A DNA stretch of 64,000 nucleotides, from NCBI GenBank assembly GCA_964017155.1, contig OZ024861.1, forward strand, positions 20,200,213 through 20,264,212. Reading direction: 5' to 3'. The notes under the pieces are model-generated. The model had not been told where the DNA came from, ran no database searches, and worked only from the letters and a program-made list of their open reading frames with translations. Source of the DNA: Oasisia sp. SBJ-2009 (taxonomy: Eukaryota; Annelida; Polychaeta; Sabellida; Siboglinidae). Both the position numbers and the translations under genes were made by a program. This document shows, piece after piece, positions 1-9,512 of the stretch; positions within the stretch are counted from its first letter, which is position 1; the number at the start of each line of letters is the position of its first letter.

Positions 1-901
1 TGCGTGTGGGCGCATGTGTGTGTGTGTGGGTACGTGCGTCTGTGTGTTTGGGTGCGTGTGTGGTGCGAATGTGCGAATGTGTGTGTGGGTGAGTGAGTGC
101 GTCTGTGTGGATGCATGTGTGTGCGTGTGTCGGTGCGTGTGTGGGTATGTGTGTGGATTCGTGTGTGGGAGCGTTTGTGTTTGTGTATGTGGGGGTTCGT
201 GTGAGGGTGCGTGTGTGGATTCGTGTGTGGGTGCGTGTGTGTGGGTGCGTGTGTGTATTTGTGCGTGTGGGCGCTTCTGTGTGTGCGTGCGTCTGTGTGT
301 TTGGGTGGGTGTGTGGTGGGAGTGTGTGTGGGTGCGTGTGGGTGCGTGTGGATGCGTGTGTGTGTTTGCGTGTGGGCATGTGTGTGTCTGCGTGTGTGTG
401 TTCGTGTGTTGGCGTGTGTGGGTACGTGTGTGGGTGCGTCCGTGGATTCGTGTGTGTGTGTGTGCGTGTGTTCGTGTCTTGGCGCGTGTTTGTGCGTGTG
501 TGTGTGCGCGTGTATGTGCGTGTGTGTGTGTATGTGGGTGCGTGTGTGAATTCGTGTGTAGGTGCCACTGTGTGCGTGCGTGTGGGTGAGTGTATGTGTG
601 TTTGTGTGTGCGCATGTGTGTGTATGGGTGCATTTGTGGGTGCGTGTGTGTGGGTTCGGGGTGTTGGTGCCTGTCTGGGTGTGGGTGCATGTGTGAGTCT
701 GGGTGCGTGTGTGGTGCATGTGTGAGTGTATGTGTGTGTACTTGCGCTGGAGCATATATTTGTTTGTGTGGGTGCGTGTTTGGGTGCGTGTGTGGGTGCG
801 TGTGTGAGAGTGCGTGTGTGGTGCATGTGTGTGTGTATGTGTGCGTGTGGTGGCGCGCACGTTTGCTTGTGTGGGTGCGTGTGTAGGTTCGTGTGTAGTT
901 G

Positions 902-937
<36 letters not shown>

Positions 938-1052
938 GGTGCGTGTGTGTGGGTGTGTGGGTGCGTGCGTATGGGTACGTGCGTGTGGGTGCATGTGTAT
1001 GTGTATGGTTGCGTGCGGAGGTGCTTGTGAGTGTGGTTGTGTGTGTGTGTGT

Positions 1053-1065
1053 GGGGGGGGGGGGG
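1053..1065 (+). repeat. G13 homopolymer tract
   Basis: A run of 13 consecutive G follows a GT dinucleotide tract. It is one of the few pure homopolymers in the GT-rich block and is likely to be length-variable and error-prone in reads. Confidence 0.85.
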
Positions 1066-1164
1066 TGCGTGTGTGTGTGCGTGTGCTGGCGAATGTGTGT
1101 GCGTGTGTGGGTGGGTGCATGTGTGTGGGTGCGTGTTTGTAAGTGTGTTGGTGCTTCCGTGCGT

Positions 1165-1217
<53 letters not shown>
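1165..1217 (+). repeat. (GT)n dinucleotide microsatellite
   Basis: About 50 bases of nearly pure GT, interrupted once by TTT near its left end. A shorter GT run sits at about 907-936. These are typical dinucleotide microsatellites embedded in the wider GT-rich block. Confidence 0.85.
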
Positions 1218-1219
<2 letters not shown>

Positions 1220-2426
1220 TGAGCGTGTGTGGGTGCGTGTGTGTGGGAGCGTTTATGTGGGTGCATGTTTGTATGTGCGTGAGTCGGTGTGTGTGTCGGT
1301 GCGTGTGTGGATTTGTGGGTGTGTTTGGGTGCGTGTGGGGTGCATGTATGAGTGTGTTGGCTCGTGTGTGTCCGTGTGTTGGTGCGTGTGTGAGAGCGTG
1401 TGTAGGTGCATGGGTGCGTGTATGTGTGTGTTTGCGCTGGCGCATGTGTTTGTTTGAGTGGGTGCGTGTTTGGGTGCGTGTGTGGGTGCGTGTGTGAGAG
1501 TGCGTGTGTTGTGCATGTGTGTGTATGTGTGCGTGTGTTGGCGCGCATGTGTGCGTGTATGGGTGCGTGTGTAGGTGCGTGTGTTTGCGCGCATGTGTGT
1601 GTGTGGGTGAGTGTGAGTGAATGCGTCTGTGTGGATGCATGTGTGTGCGTGTGTCGGTGCGTGTGTGGGTATGTGTGTGGATTCGTGTGTGGGAGCGTTT
1701 ATGTGGGTGCATGTGTTTGTGTATGTGGGGGTTCGTATGTATGTGGGTGCGTGTGTGAATTCGTGTGTAGGTGCCACTGTGTGCGTGCGTGTGGGTGAGT
1801 GTATGTGTGTTTGTGTGTGCGCATGTGTGTGTTTGGGTGCATTTGTGGGTGCGTGTGTGTGGGTTCGGGGTGTTGGTGCCTGTGTGGGTGTGGGTGCATG
1901 TGTGAGTCTGGGTGCGTGTGTGGTGCATGTGTGAGTGTATGTGTGTGTACTTGCGCTGGAGCATGTATTTGTTTGTGTGGGTGCGTGTTTGGGTGCGTGT
2001 GTGGGTGCGTGTGTGAGAGTGCGTGTGTGGTGCATGTGTGTGTATGTGTGCGTGTGGTGGCGCGCACGTTTGCTTGTGTGGGTGCGTGTGTAGGTTCGTG
2101 TGTAGTTGCATGTGTGTGTGTGTGTGTGTGTGTGTGTGAGTGCGTGTGCGAGTGAGTGTGTGGGTGCATGTGTGTGCGTGTGTCGGGGCTTGTGTGGGTG
2201 CGTGTGTTGGTGCATCTGTGTGTGTGTGGGTGAGTGTGAGTGAGTGCGTGTGCGAGTGAGTGTGTGGGTGCATGTGTGTGCGTGTGTCGGTGCGTGTGAG
2301 GGTACGTGTGTGGATTCGTGTGTGGGTGCGTGTGTGTGAGTGCGTGTGTGTGTATGTGTGCGTGTATAGGCGAATGTATTCTTGTGTGTGTGTATGTGTA
2401 TGTGTATGCGTGTGTGTTTGTGTGTG

Positions 2427-2461
<35 letters not shown>

Positions 2462-2541
2462 GTGGGTGTTAGAGTGCCTGTATGTATGTGTGCGTGTGTT
2501 GGTGCGTGTGTGTGGGTGTGTGGGTGCGTGCGTATGGGTAC

Positions 2542-3640
2542 GTGCGTGTGCGTGTGCGTGTGCGTGTGCGTGTGCGTGTGCGTGTGCGTGTGCGTGTGCG
2601 TGTGCGTGTGCGTGTGCGTGTGCGTGTGCGTGTGCGTGTGCGTGTGCGTGTGCGTGTGCGTGTGCGTGTGCGTGTGCGTGTGCGTGTGCGTGTGCGTGTG
2701 CGTGTGCGTGTGCGTGTGCGTGTGCGTGTGCGTGTGCGTGTGCGTGTGCGTGTGCGTGTGCGTGTGCGTGTGCGTGTGCGTGTGCGTGTGCGTGTGCGTG
2801 TGCGTGTGCGTGTGCGTGTGCGTGTGCGTGTGCGTGTGCGTGTGCGTGTGCGTGTGCGTGTGCGTGTGCGTGTGCGTGTGCGTGTGCGTGTGCGTGTGCG
2901 TGTGCGTGTGCGTGTGCGTGTGCGTGTGCGTGTGCGTGTGCGTGTGCGTGTGCGTGTGCGTGTGCGTGTGCGTGTGCGTGTGCGTGTGCGTGTGCGTGTG
3001 CGTGTGCGTGTGCGTGTGCGTGTGCGTGTGCGTGTGCGTGTGCGTGTGCGTGTGCGTGTGCGTGTGCGTGTGCGTGTGCGTGTGCGTGTGCGTGTGCGTG
3101 TGCGTGTGCGTGTGCGTGTGCGTGTGCGTGTGCGTGTGCGTGTGCGTGTGCGTGTGCGTGTGCGTGTGCGTGTGCGTGTGCGTGTGCGTGTGCGTGTGCG
3201 TGTGCGTGTGCGTGTGCGTGTGCGTGTGCGTGTGCGTGTGCGTGTGCGTGTGCGTGTGCGTGTGCGTGTGCGTGTGCGTGTGCGTGTGCGTGTGCGTGTG
3301 CGTGTGCGTGTGCGTGTGCGTGTGCGTGTGCGTGTGCGTGTGCGTGTGCGTGTGCGTGTGCGTGTGCGTGTGCGTGTGCGTGTGCGTGTGCGTGTGCGTG
3401 TGCGTGTGCGTGTGCGTGTGCGTGTGCGTGTGCGTGTGCGTGTGCGTGTGCGTGTGCGTGTGCGTGTGCGTGTGCGTGTGCGTGTGCGTGTGCGTGTGCG
3501 TGTGCGTGTGCGTGTGCGTGTGCGTGTGCGTGTGCGTGTGCGTGTGCGTGTGCGTGTGCGTGTGCGTGTGCGTGTGCGTGTGCGTGTGCGTGTGCGTGTG
3601 CGTGTGCGTGTGCGTGTGCGTGTGCGTGTGCGTGTGCGTG
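2542..3640 (+). repeat. Perfect (GTGTGC)n hexamer array, copy 1
   Basis: 1099 bases with exact period 6 (GTGTGC), about 183 units, with no interruption seen. The array strictly alternates purine and pyrimidine and has one CpG every 6 bases. It produces dipeptide open frames in all six frames, so none of them is evidence of a gene. The left flank is GGGTACGTGC and the right flank is GTGCGTGTGTTGGTGTGGG, then a GGGT tract. Copy 2 at 16498-17592 is almost the same length and shares the right flank, but its left flank differs. Confidence 0.98.
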
Positions 3641-3660
3641 CGTGTGTTGGTGTGGGTTGA

Positions 3661-3694
3661 TGGGTGGGTGGGTGGGTGGGTGGGTGGGTGGGTG
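3661..3694 (+). repeat. (GGGT)n tetranucleotide tract, copy 1
   Basis: About eight TGGG units directly downstream of the hexamer array, followed by GGTGTTAGAGTGCTTGTATG. The runs of three G at 1-base spacing could form a parallel G-quadruplex. The matching tract in copy 2 (17623-17673) is longer. Confidence 0.93.
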
Positions 3695-4070
3695 GTGTTA
3701 GAGTGCTTGTATGTGTGTGTGCGTGTGTTGGCGCGTGTGTGTGCGTGTGTAGGTGCGTCCGTGTGGGTGCGTGTGCGTGGGTGCATGTATATATGAATGG
3801 TTGCGTGTGGAGGTGCGTGTGAGTGTCGGTGGGTGTGTGTGTGGGTGCGTGTGTGTGGAAGCGTTTGTGTTGGTGCATGTTTGTGTGTGCGTGAGTCGGT
3901 GTGTGTGTCGGTGCGTGTTTGGATTTGTGTGTGTGGGTCAGGATGTGTGTGGAAGGGTGTATGTGTGTGTGGGTGCGTGCGAGTGTGTGGGTGGGTGCGT
4001 GTGTGGTGCTTCTGTGTATGTGTGCATGTGTGGGCGCGTGTGTGAGTCCGTGTGTCGGTGCGTATGTGAC

Positions 4071-5189
4071 GTTAACTAGGGCTTGTTGAAAAGATGCGTT
4101 ATGTATAGATGGTTGGATGGATACGTTATGTAGGGGTGGTTGAATGGATGCGTTAATTAGGGGTGGTTGGATTGATGAGTTATGTAGGGGTGGTTGAATG
4201 GATGCGTTAAATAGGGGTGGTTTGATGGATGCGTTAAGTAAGAGTGGTTGGATGGAAACGCTAAGCAGGAGTGGTTGTATGGATGCGTTAACTAGGGGTG
4301 ATTGGATGGATGCGTTAAGTTCGGGGGGTTGAATGGATTGTATAAGTAGGGGTGTTTGGATGGATGCGTTAAGTAGGGGTGGTTGAATGGATGCGTTATG
4401 TAGGGGTGGTTGGATGGATGCGTTATGTAGTGGTGGTTCAATGGATGCGTTATGTAGGGGTGGATGTTGGATGCTTTAAGTTGAGGTGAATGGATGGATG
4501 CGTTACGTAGGGGTGGTTGGATGGAGGCGTAAAGTAGGGGTGGTTGGATGGATGTATTAAGTAGAGGTGATTGGATGGAGTAGTGGTATGAAGTAGTGGT
4601 AGTTGGATGGATGTGAATGGATGGATGCGTTAAGTAGGTGTTGTTGGACGGATGCATTAAATTGAGGTGAATGGATGGAAGAATTAAGTAGGGGTGGTTG
4701 GATGGATGCGTTAAATAGGGGTGGTTGGATGGATGCGTTAAGTGCGAGTGGTGAGATGGATGCGTTAAGTAGGGGTGATTGGATGGATGCGTTTAGTAGG
4801 GGTGGTTGGATTGATACGTTAAGTAGGAGTGGTTGGATGGATGCGTAAAGTAGGGGTGGTTGGATGGATGCGTTAAGTAGGGGTGGTTAAATGGATGCGT
4901 TATGTCGCGGTGGTTGGATGAATGTGTTAAGTAAGGGTGGTTGAATGGATGCGTTAAGTAGGGGTGATAGGATGGATGCGTTAAGTAGAGGTGGTTGGAT
5001 GGATACGTTAAGTAGGGGTGGTTGAATGGGTGTATTAAGTAGAGTTGAATTGATGGATGCATTAATTAGGGTTTGTTGGATGGATGCGTTACTTAGTGGT
5101 GGTTGGATGGATGCACTAAGTAGGGGTGGTTGGATGGAAGCGTTAACTAGGGCTGGTTGAAAGGATGCGTTATGTAGGGATGGTTGGAT
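4071..5189 (+). repeat. 27-bp minisatellite array, block 1
   Basis: About 41 diverged units of 27 bases whose plus-strand consensus reads GGTTGGATGGATGCG followed by TTAAGTAGGGGT. Frequent variants are GGTTGA for GGTTGG, GTTATG for GTTAAG, and GTGATT for GTGGTT. Translation of the consensus is open in one plus frame (MDALSRGGW) and two minus frames (HPSNHPYLT and NASIQPPLL). No start context, splice signal or domain supports coding. An unusual unit near 4580-4602 (GTAGTGGTATGAAG) marks paralogous segments at about 15348 and 18560. Confidence 0.97.
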
Positions 5190-6840
5190 TACTTACTTAC
5201 TTAATCCTCTTCGTCCCCATTGGGACATAAGGCCACAACAATCTTCCGCCACAAGGTCCTGTCCTTGGCTGAGGCCTGAGCCTCTCCCCATGACAGCCCC
5301 TTCTCTCTTAGCTCGGCCATTACTGTCTGTCGACACGTCATCATTGGCCGTCCTCGCTTCCTTTTTTCTGGTGGTATCCATCTGAGTGCCACTTTCGGGA
5401 TGCTGTCTGCGGGCATTCGCAGGACGTGTCCTAGCCATCTCAGCCGTCTGCGTTTCATTTCTAGGACAGCACTGTTGCAGCCCGTCTTCTTATACAGGGC
5501 CACGTTGGAGATCTTATTGGGCCAGAATATTCGGCAGATCTTTCTGAGGCATCCATTGTGGAACGCGTCGATCTTTGCCATGTCCCCTTTAACCACTCGC
5601 CAGCACTCTGAGCCATACAGTAGGATGGACTTCACATTACTGTTGTAAAGTCTTATCTTTGTTTTGGTGGTGTACTGGTTTGACTTCCAAATGTTCTGCA
5701 GTTTGGCGAAAGCACAGCGGGCTTTACTGAGTCTTGCCTTGATGTCTTTTTGGCCTCCATTGTCTTTACTGATGAGACTACCCAAGTAAGTAAAGTCCTG
5801 TACAAACTGTAGTGGTTCACCATTTACGGTAACAGGTGCGGTTGGTGTGGCGTTGATGCTCATCACTTGTGTCTTGGATGTATTGATGGTAAGCCCAGTT
5901 TGCTTTGCATATCTCTCTAATCTATCAGTTTTTTCCTGCAGATGGTCACGCTTTGCTGATAGAAATGCAAGGTCATCAGCAAAGTCGAGGTCTTCTAGCT
6001 GGGAAAAGGGAGTCCACTGGATACCCCTGAGTTTATCTGATGTAGTTTTCCGCATAGCCGAGTCGATGACGACCAAGAAGAGGATGGGCGAGAGGATACA
6101 TCCCTGTCTAACACCCGATTTCACTGGGAATCATTCAGAGGATGTATTACTGAGGATGACACTGCATTCAAAGTGGTTGTAGAACATCTTTATCAGTGAA
6201 ACAATCTTTAGAGGTACTCCATAAGATCTTACGATCTTCTACAGAGTGTCCTGGTGGATACTGTCAAAGGCCTTTTTGAAATCAATGAAGTTGATATACA
6301 GTGGGCAGTTCCATTCTAGAGTCTGCTCTATGATGTTTCTCAATGCAAAGATCTGATCAGTGCACCCTCTTCTCTTTCGGAATCCCGCTTGTTCTTGCCT
6401 CAGCTTCTTCTCAATAGCTGTCTCGTTTCTTCCAAGAAGGATTCTACAGAAGGCTTTGCTGGGGATGGACAAGAGTGTGATTCCTCGCCATTTGTCACAG
6501 ACTTGGAGGTTGCCTTTCTTAGGGATCTTTATAATGAGTCCTTTGCCCCAGTCACTTGGGATAGTCTCTTTGTCCAAAATGGTGTCGAACAAGTTAGTCA
6601 GGACACTTGTAGCTGTACTGAGGTCGGCCTTCAACATTTCAGCATGGATGGAGTCTACGCTTGGGGCTTTTCCACTCGCTTTCCACTCTTCATAGCTTTG
6701 ATGGCATTTCTAACTTCCGCTTCTGTTGGGAGACTGGTGTCGATGTTGAGGTCATCTGTCACTGGCGGGGGGTCGGCGGGTTCATCTGGCTGAGGGTGGT
6801 TCAGGACTTCACAGAAATATGCAACCCATCTATCAGATGT
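5190..6840 (-). mobile_element. 5'-truncated RTE-like non-LTR retrotransposon, copy 1
   Basis: This minus-strand element is inserted in the 27-mer array. It encodes most of a reverse transcriptase and the C-terminal region typical of RTE-like LINEs, but no endonuclease domain is present. The 5' end breaks off sharply into the satellite at about 6838-6841, as expected from incomplete target-primed reverse transcription. The 3' end carries (TAAG)3 immediately after the stop codon and no poly(A), which fits RTE elements that end in short tandem repeats. Flanking target-site duplication cannot be judged because both sides are the same satellite. Clade assignment is from motif resemblance only. 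Confidence 0.88.
5201..6838 (-). pseudogene. Reverse transcriptase remnant of RTE-like LINE, copy 1
   Basis: Reading from 6838 down: the segment containing VAYFCEVLN leads to the conserved KAMKSGKA, where a frameshift near 6655-6675 breaks the frame. The next piece (6637-6242) has the RT core with WRGITLLS and FIDFKKAFDSI. In-frame stops follow at 6239-6241 (TAG) and 6131-6133 (TGA). The last piece (6124-5201, 307 codons) carries GVRQGCILSP at residues 4-13, the catalytic FADD at 48-51, YLGSLIS near 115 and the C-terminal RRLRWLGHVLRM near 230, then KRKRGRP. It ends GDEED and stop. RT catalyses cDNA synthesis for retrotransposition, but this copy is dead because it has no endonuclease, two stops and one frameshift. 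All three lesions are also in copy 2. Confidence 0.9.
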
Positions 6841-7690
6841 TTGGATGGATGCGTTATATATATGTGGTTGAATGGATGCGTTATGTAGGGGTGGTTGGAT
6901 GGATGCGCTAAGTAAGGGTGGTTGAATGGATGCGTTAATTAAGGGTGGTTGGATTGATGCGTTATGTAGGGGTGGTTGGATGGATGCGTTAAGTAGGGGT
7001 GATTGGATGGATGCATTAAGTAGGAGTGGTTGGATTGATAAGTAAAGAAGGGGTGTTTGAATGGGTGCATTAAGTAGGAGTGGTTGGATAGATACGTTAA
7101 GTACGGGTGGTTGGATGGACACGATAAGTAGGGGTTATTGGATGGATGCGTTAAGTACGGGTGGTTGAATGGATGGGATAAGTAGAGGTGGTTGAACGGA
7201 TGCGATAAGAAGGGGTGGTTGAATGGATGCGTTAGGTAGGGGTGGTAGGATGGATGCGCTAAGGAGGGGTGGTTGGATGGTTGCATTAAGTAGGGAGTTG
7301 TATGGATGCGTTAATTAGGGTTGGTTGAATGGAAGCGTTAAGTAGGAGTGGGGGGGGGGGGGTGGATGCGTTAAGTAGGGGTGGTTGGATGGATCCGATA
7401 TATAGAGGTAGTTGGATGGATGCTTTAATTTCGGGTGATTGGATGGATGCGTTAAATAGGGGTGGTTGGATGGATGCGTTAAGTAGGGGTGTTTGGATGG
7501 ATGCGTTAAGTAGAGGTGGTTTGACGGATGCATTACGTAGGAGTGGTTGGATGGATGCGTTAAGTAGGGGTGATTGGATGGATACGTTAACTACGGGTGG
7601 TTGAATGGATGGCATAAGTAGGGGTGGTTGGATGGATGCGTTAAGTAGGGGTGGTTGAATGGATGCGATAAGGCAGGGTGGTTGGATGGA
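6841..7690 (+). repeat. 27-bp minisatellite array, block 2
   Basis: About 31 units of the same 27-bp family between the RTE-like and CR1-like fragments. It contains a G13 run at 7350-7362 (8 G in copy 2 at 21357-21364), showing post-duplication slippage. Open frames here are the usual repeat artefacts. One of them fuses repeat codons to the RTE remnant across the 6840 boundary and should not be taken as a protein. Confidence 0.96.
7350..7362 (+). repeat. G13 homopolymer within 27-mer array
   Basis: Thirteen consecutive G replace the usual GGTT portion of a unit. The paralogous site at 21357-21364 has eight, so length differs between otherwise near-identical duplicate copies. Confidence 0.9.
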
Positions 7691-7715
7691 TTCAAGATTC
7701 AAAGATTCAAAAAAC

Positions 7716-8455
7716 TTTATTATCCGTTTAAAAACATATTAAAAACGGAAAATTGTCTTTAGTCACACATAAAAAGACAGTAATAAAACAGAGGTGAATC
7801 ATATCTACAATTGTCAATACAATATAAAATGATAGTAAATTTAGTCATCACTAAAATAGGTAAAGTATCATAATAAATAAATTACGAATAAAAATAGCTA
7901 CTAAAATAAATAAATAAATAAGCATGTATAATTTCTTTAAATGCGTCTCTGATTTGAGACAATGACATTAGCAATAACATAATACTAAATTGATAAATGA
8001 ATAAGATTAAATAAAGAGTTACCATAAGAATATGAGACACATAAAATGTAAACATTTATTAATGACTCGTTGAAAACAGCATTATCATTTAGCATTTAAA
8101 ATTAAAATAGCAGAGGGTACAAAAGATTTTTTGAAGATATTTTTTTTGGCTAATGGCACTTTTAAGCGTCTCCCTGATGGCAGTTTCTGAAAGGCTTGAT
8201 TAAGAGGATGAGCAGGATCATAGAGAATTTGTGTTGATTTCCTTTTCAGTGCATCTTTATATATGCTGGACAGCTGTTTTTGATTGTTGCCAATTAACTT
8301 GCTTGCTGTGTTAACTACGCGAGCAAGCTTTACTTAGTTTGTTCCACTGACATTGCCATACCATGTAATTATATTAAAAGAAAGAACGCTCTCTATCAAA
8401 CTTCTGTAGACAAGTTGGAGAATGTGCTGGCTAACATCAAAGCTTTTCAGCTTTC
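7716..8455 (-). other. LINE 3' region, non-coding or degraded
   Basis: This 740-base AT-rich stretch lies between the truncated RT frame and the 3' tail. On the minus strand its upper part encodes the out-of-frame RT C-terminus (VYRSLIESVLSFNIITWYG, then a stop near 8334). Further down, a degraded continuation contains residues such as LPSGRRLKVPLAKK. The rest is A/T-rich 3' UTR-like sequence. No separate gene is seen. Confidence 0.7.
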
Positions 8456-9505
8456 TCAGTAGAAAAGTCGTTGTTGTGCTCTCTTATATACATAATCGAC
8501 ATGTTCACAGAACGACAGCCTCTCATCTACCACAGTACCTAAATACTTGAAGCTTTTGACTATTTCAACTTCTTGATTATTTATCAATATCGGTTCCGGT
8601 GTCTGACTAATCCTTCCTCCTCCAAACGCTAACTCTTTCGTTTTCGTTGTATTCAGTTTAAGAAAGGTGGAGGTAAATTGGGAAGCTAGCGCATCAATTT
8701 GGAGACGGTACTCAAAAAGAGATAATTCATCCTTAAGGCGGCCTACAAGTGCCATGTCATCTGCGTATTTGATTAGGGTGAGAAATGAGTTGTTACATGA
8801 TATGTCATTCGTATAAATGGAAAAGAGAATTGGTGACAGGACACATCCCTGTGGAGCTCCGGTATTTACTATAACCTCATCTGACAACACGGGATCTCTG
8901 CTCAGAGAGCCGTTCAATCTGACGCGCTGTGGCCGATCACATAGAAACTGCCTAATCCATAGAATAAGGTCAGGATTTACCTCAAGGTTCAACAACTTCT
9001 TAATCAGAACATGTGGTTGTATAGTATTGAAAGCTGACGAAAAGTCCATAAATAAGACACGGACGGTAGTTCCAGATGTGTCTAGGTGACTGGCAATTAA
9101 GTTGAACAGAGTTAATGTTGCGTCCTCTACTCCTCTCTTAGCTCTATATGCAAACTGTAGGGGATCCATGTGATTGGCCACAGACTTAATCAGTTGATTA
9201 CATACAAGTCTTTCCATGCATTTAGCAATGATAGATGTGAGCGCCACTGGTCGAAAGTCATTAAATTCCCTAGCGCCAGGTTTTTTGGCAATGGGCATAA
9301 TAGTGGATTGTTTCCACGAGCGAGGCATAGAATGTGTGTTTAAGAGCAATTGGAAAAATCTTGTAAAAAAAGGACCAAGCTGATCCGCGCAAACTTTCAT
9401 AACACGGCCCCTCAAGCCATCGGGCCCGTGTGCTTTGTTTGGGTTAATACGTGAGAAACATCTGACAACATCACTTTCGACCAGTGTTACAGGGCTGGAG
9501 CTCAT
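8456..9505 (-). pseudogene. Reverse transcriptase fragment of CR1-group LINE, copy 1
   Basis: A 349-codon open frame covers the RT core. It has NPNKAHGPDG at residues 21-30, a WKQSTIMPIAKKPG stretch near 64-77, RPVALTS near 85, the first catalytic Asp in FMDFSSAF (152-159), GAPQGCVLSP (216-225) and the catalytic YADD (247-250). The frame ends at RLFY and stop. The expected continuation (LRKLKSFDVSQHILQLVYRS...) resumes in another frame directly downstream, so a small indel near 8457 truncates the protein. Copy 2 has the same break. The apparent ATG is at the insertion edge and is not the element's true start. It lacks an endonuclease and would not be active. Confidence 0.9.
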
Positions 9506-9512
9506 TGTTTGA

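Larger units (their letters stand above)
550..2110 (+). repeat. Internal duplication inside GT-rich block
   Basis: The stretch from about 550 to 900 recurs at about 1753 to 2110, an offset near 1209 bp. Shared landmarks are AATTCGTGTGTAGGTGCCAC, GGGTTCGGGGTGTTGGTGCC, and the TGCGCTGGAGCAT run before a TTTGTTTGTG stretch. The segment near 93-210 (GTCTGTGTGGATGCATG) recurs at about 1625-1700, but the second copy lacks roughly 300 bp before the shared part. This indicates local tandem duplication with deletion inside the microsatellite block, not coding content. Confidence 0.75.
1..4070. repeat. GT-rich low-complexity block, copy 1
   Basis: The plus strand is almost only G and T, with short runs such as GTGTGTGGGTGCGTGTGTG and scattered A and C. 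It is a diverged mosaic of GT, GTGTGC and GGGT microsatellites rather than one unit. The open frames across it are Cys/Val-rich on the plus strand and Thr/His/Pro-rich on the minus strand. They overlap in several frames at once and have no domain content, so they are products of composition and not genes. The block ends sharply at about 4070, where the 27-bp minisatellite begins with GTTAACTAGGGC. A second copy lies at 15813-18048. Confidence 0.95.
7691..9512 (-). mobile_element. 5'-truncated CR1/L2/Rex1-group LINE, copy 1
   Basis: This minus-strand LINE fragment contains most of the RT domain and a full AT-rich 3' region. The 3' terminus (low coordinates) reads AATAAAG then TTTTTTGAATC and two further GAATC repeats, so there is a polyadenylation-like hexamer and a short repeated tail instead of a long poly(A). 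The 5' end stops sharply at about 9512 next to CATGCGTTATG of the satellite. There is no endonuclease domain. Placement in the CR1 superfamily follows from the RT motifs (DFSSAFNTI, NTGAPQGCVLSP, YADD). Finer assignment among CR1, L2 and Rex1 would need a phylogeny. Confidence 0.9.

Noticed and set aside
1699..3786. Very long minus-strand Thr-His open frame (695 codons) and similar frames at 2306-3796 and 16136-17856
   Set aside because: Pure products of GT and GTGTGC repeats, open simultaneously in up to six frames, with dipeptide composition and no domain.
1..4070. Telomeric or subtelomeric repeat identity for the GT-rich DNA
   Set aside because: No run of TTAGGG or another known telomere unit was seen. 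The GGGT tracts are short and internal. A subtelomeric location stays possible but is not supported by sequence alone.
5400..5648. Plus-strand frames opposite the reverse transcriptase (5400-5648, 5847-6182, 6360-6793, 8817-9089 and their duplicates)
   Set aside because: They are antisense shadows of the minus-strand RT, which has recognised motifs.
6655..7122. Open frame fusing satellite codons to LINE sequence (and 20608-21129 in the second copy)
   Set aside because: It crosses the 5' truncation boundary of the RTE-like element, so it is a chance fusion of two unrelated sequences.
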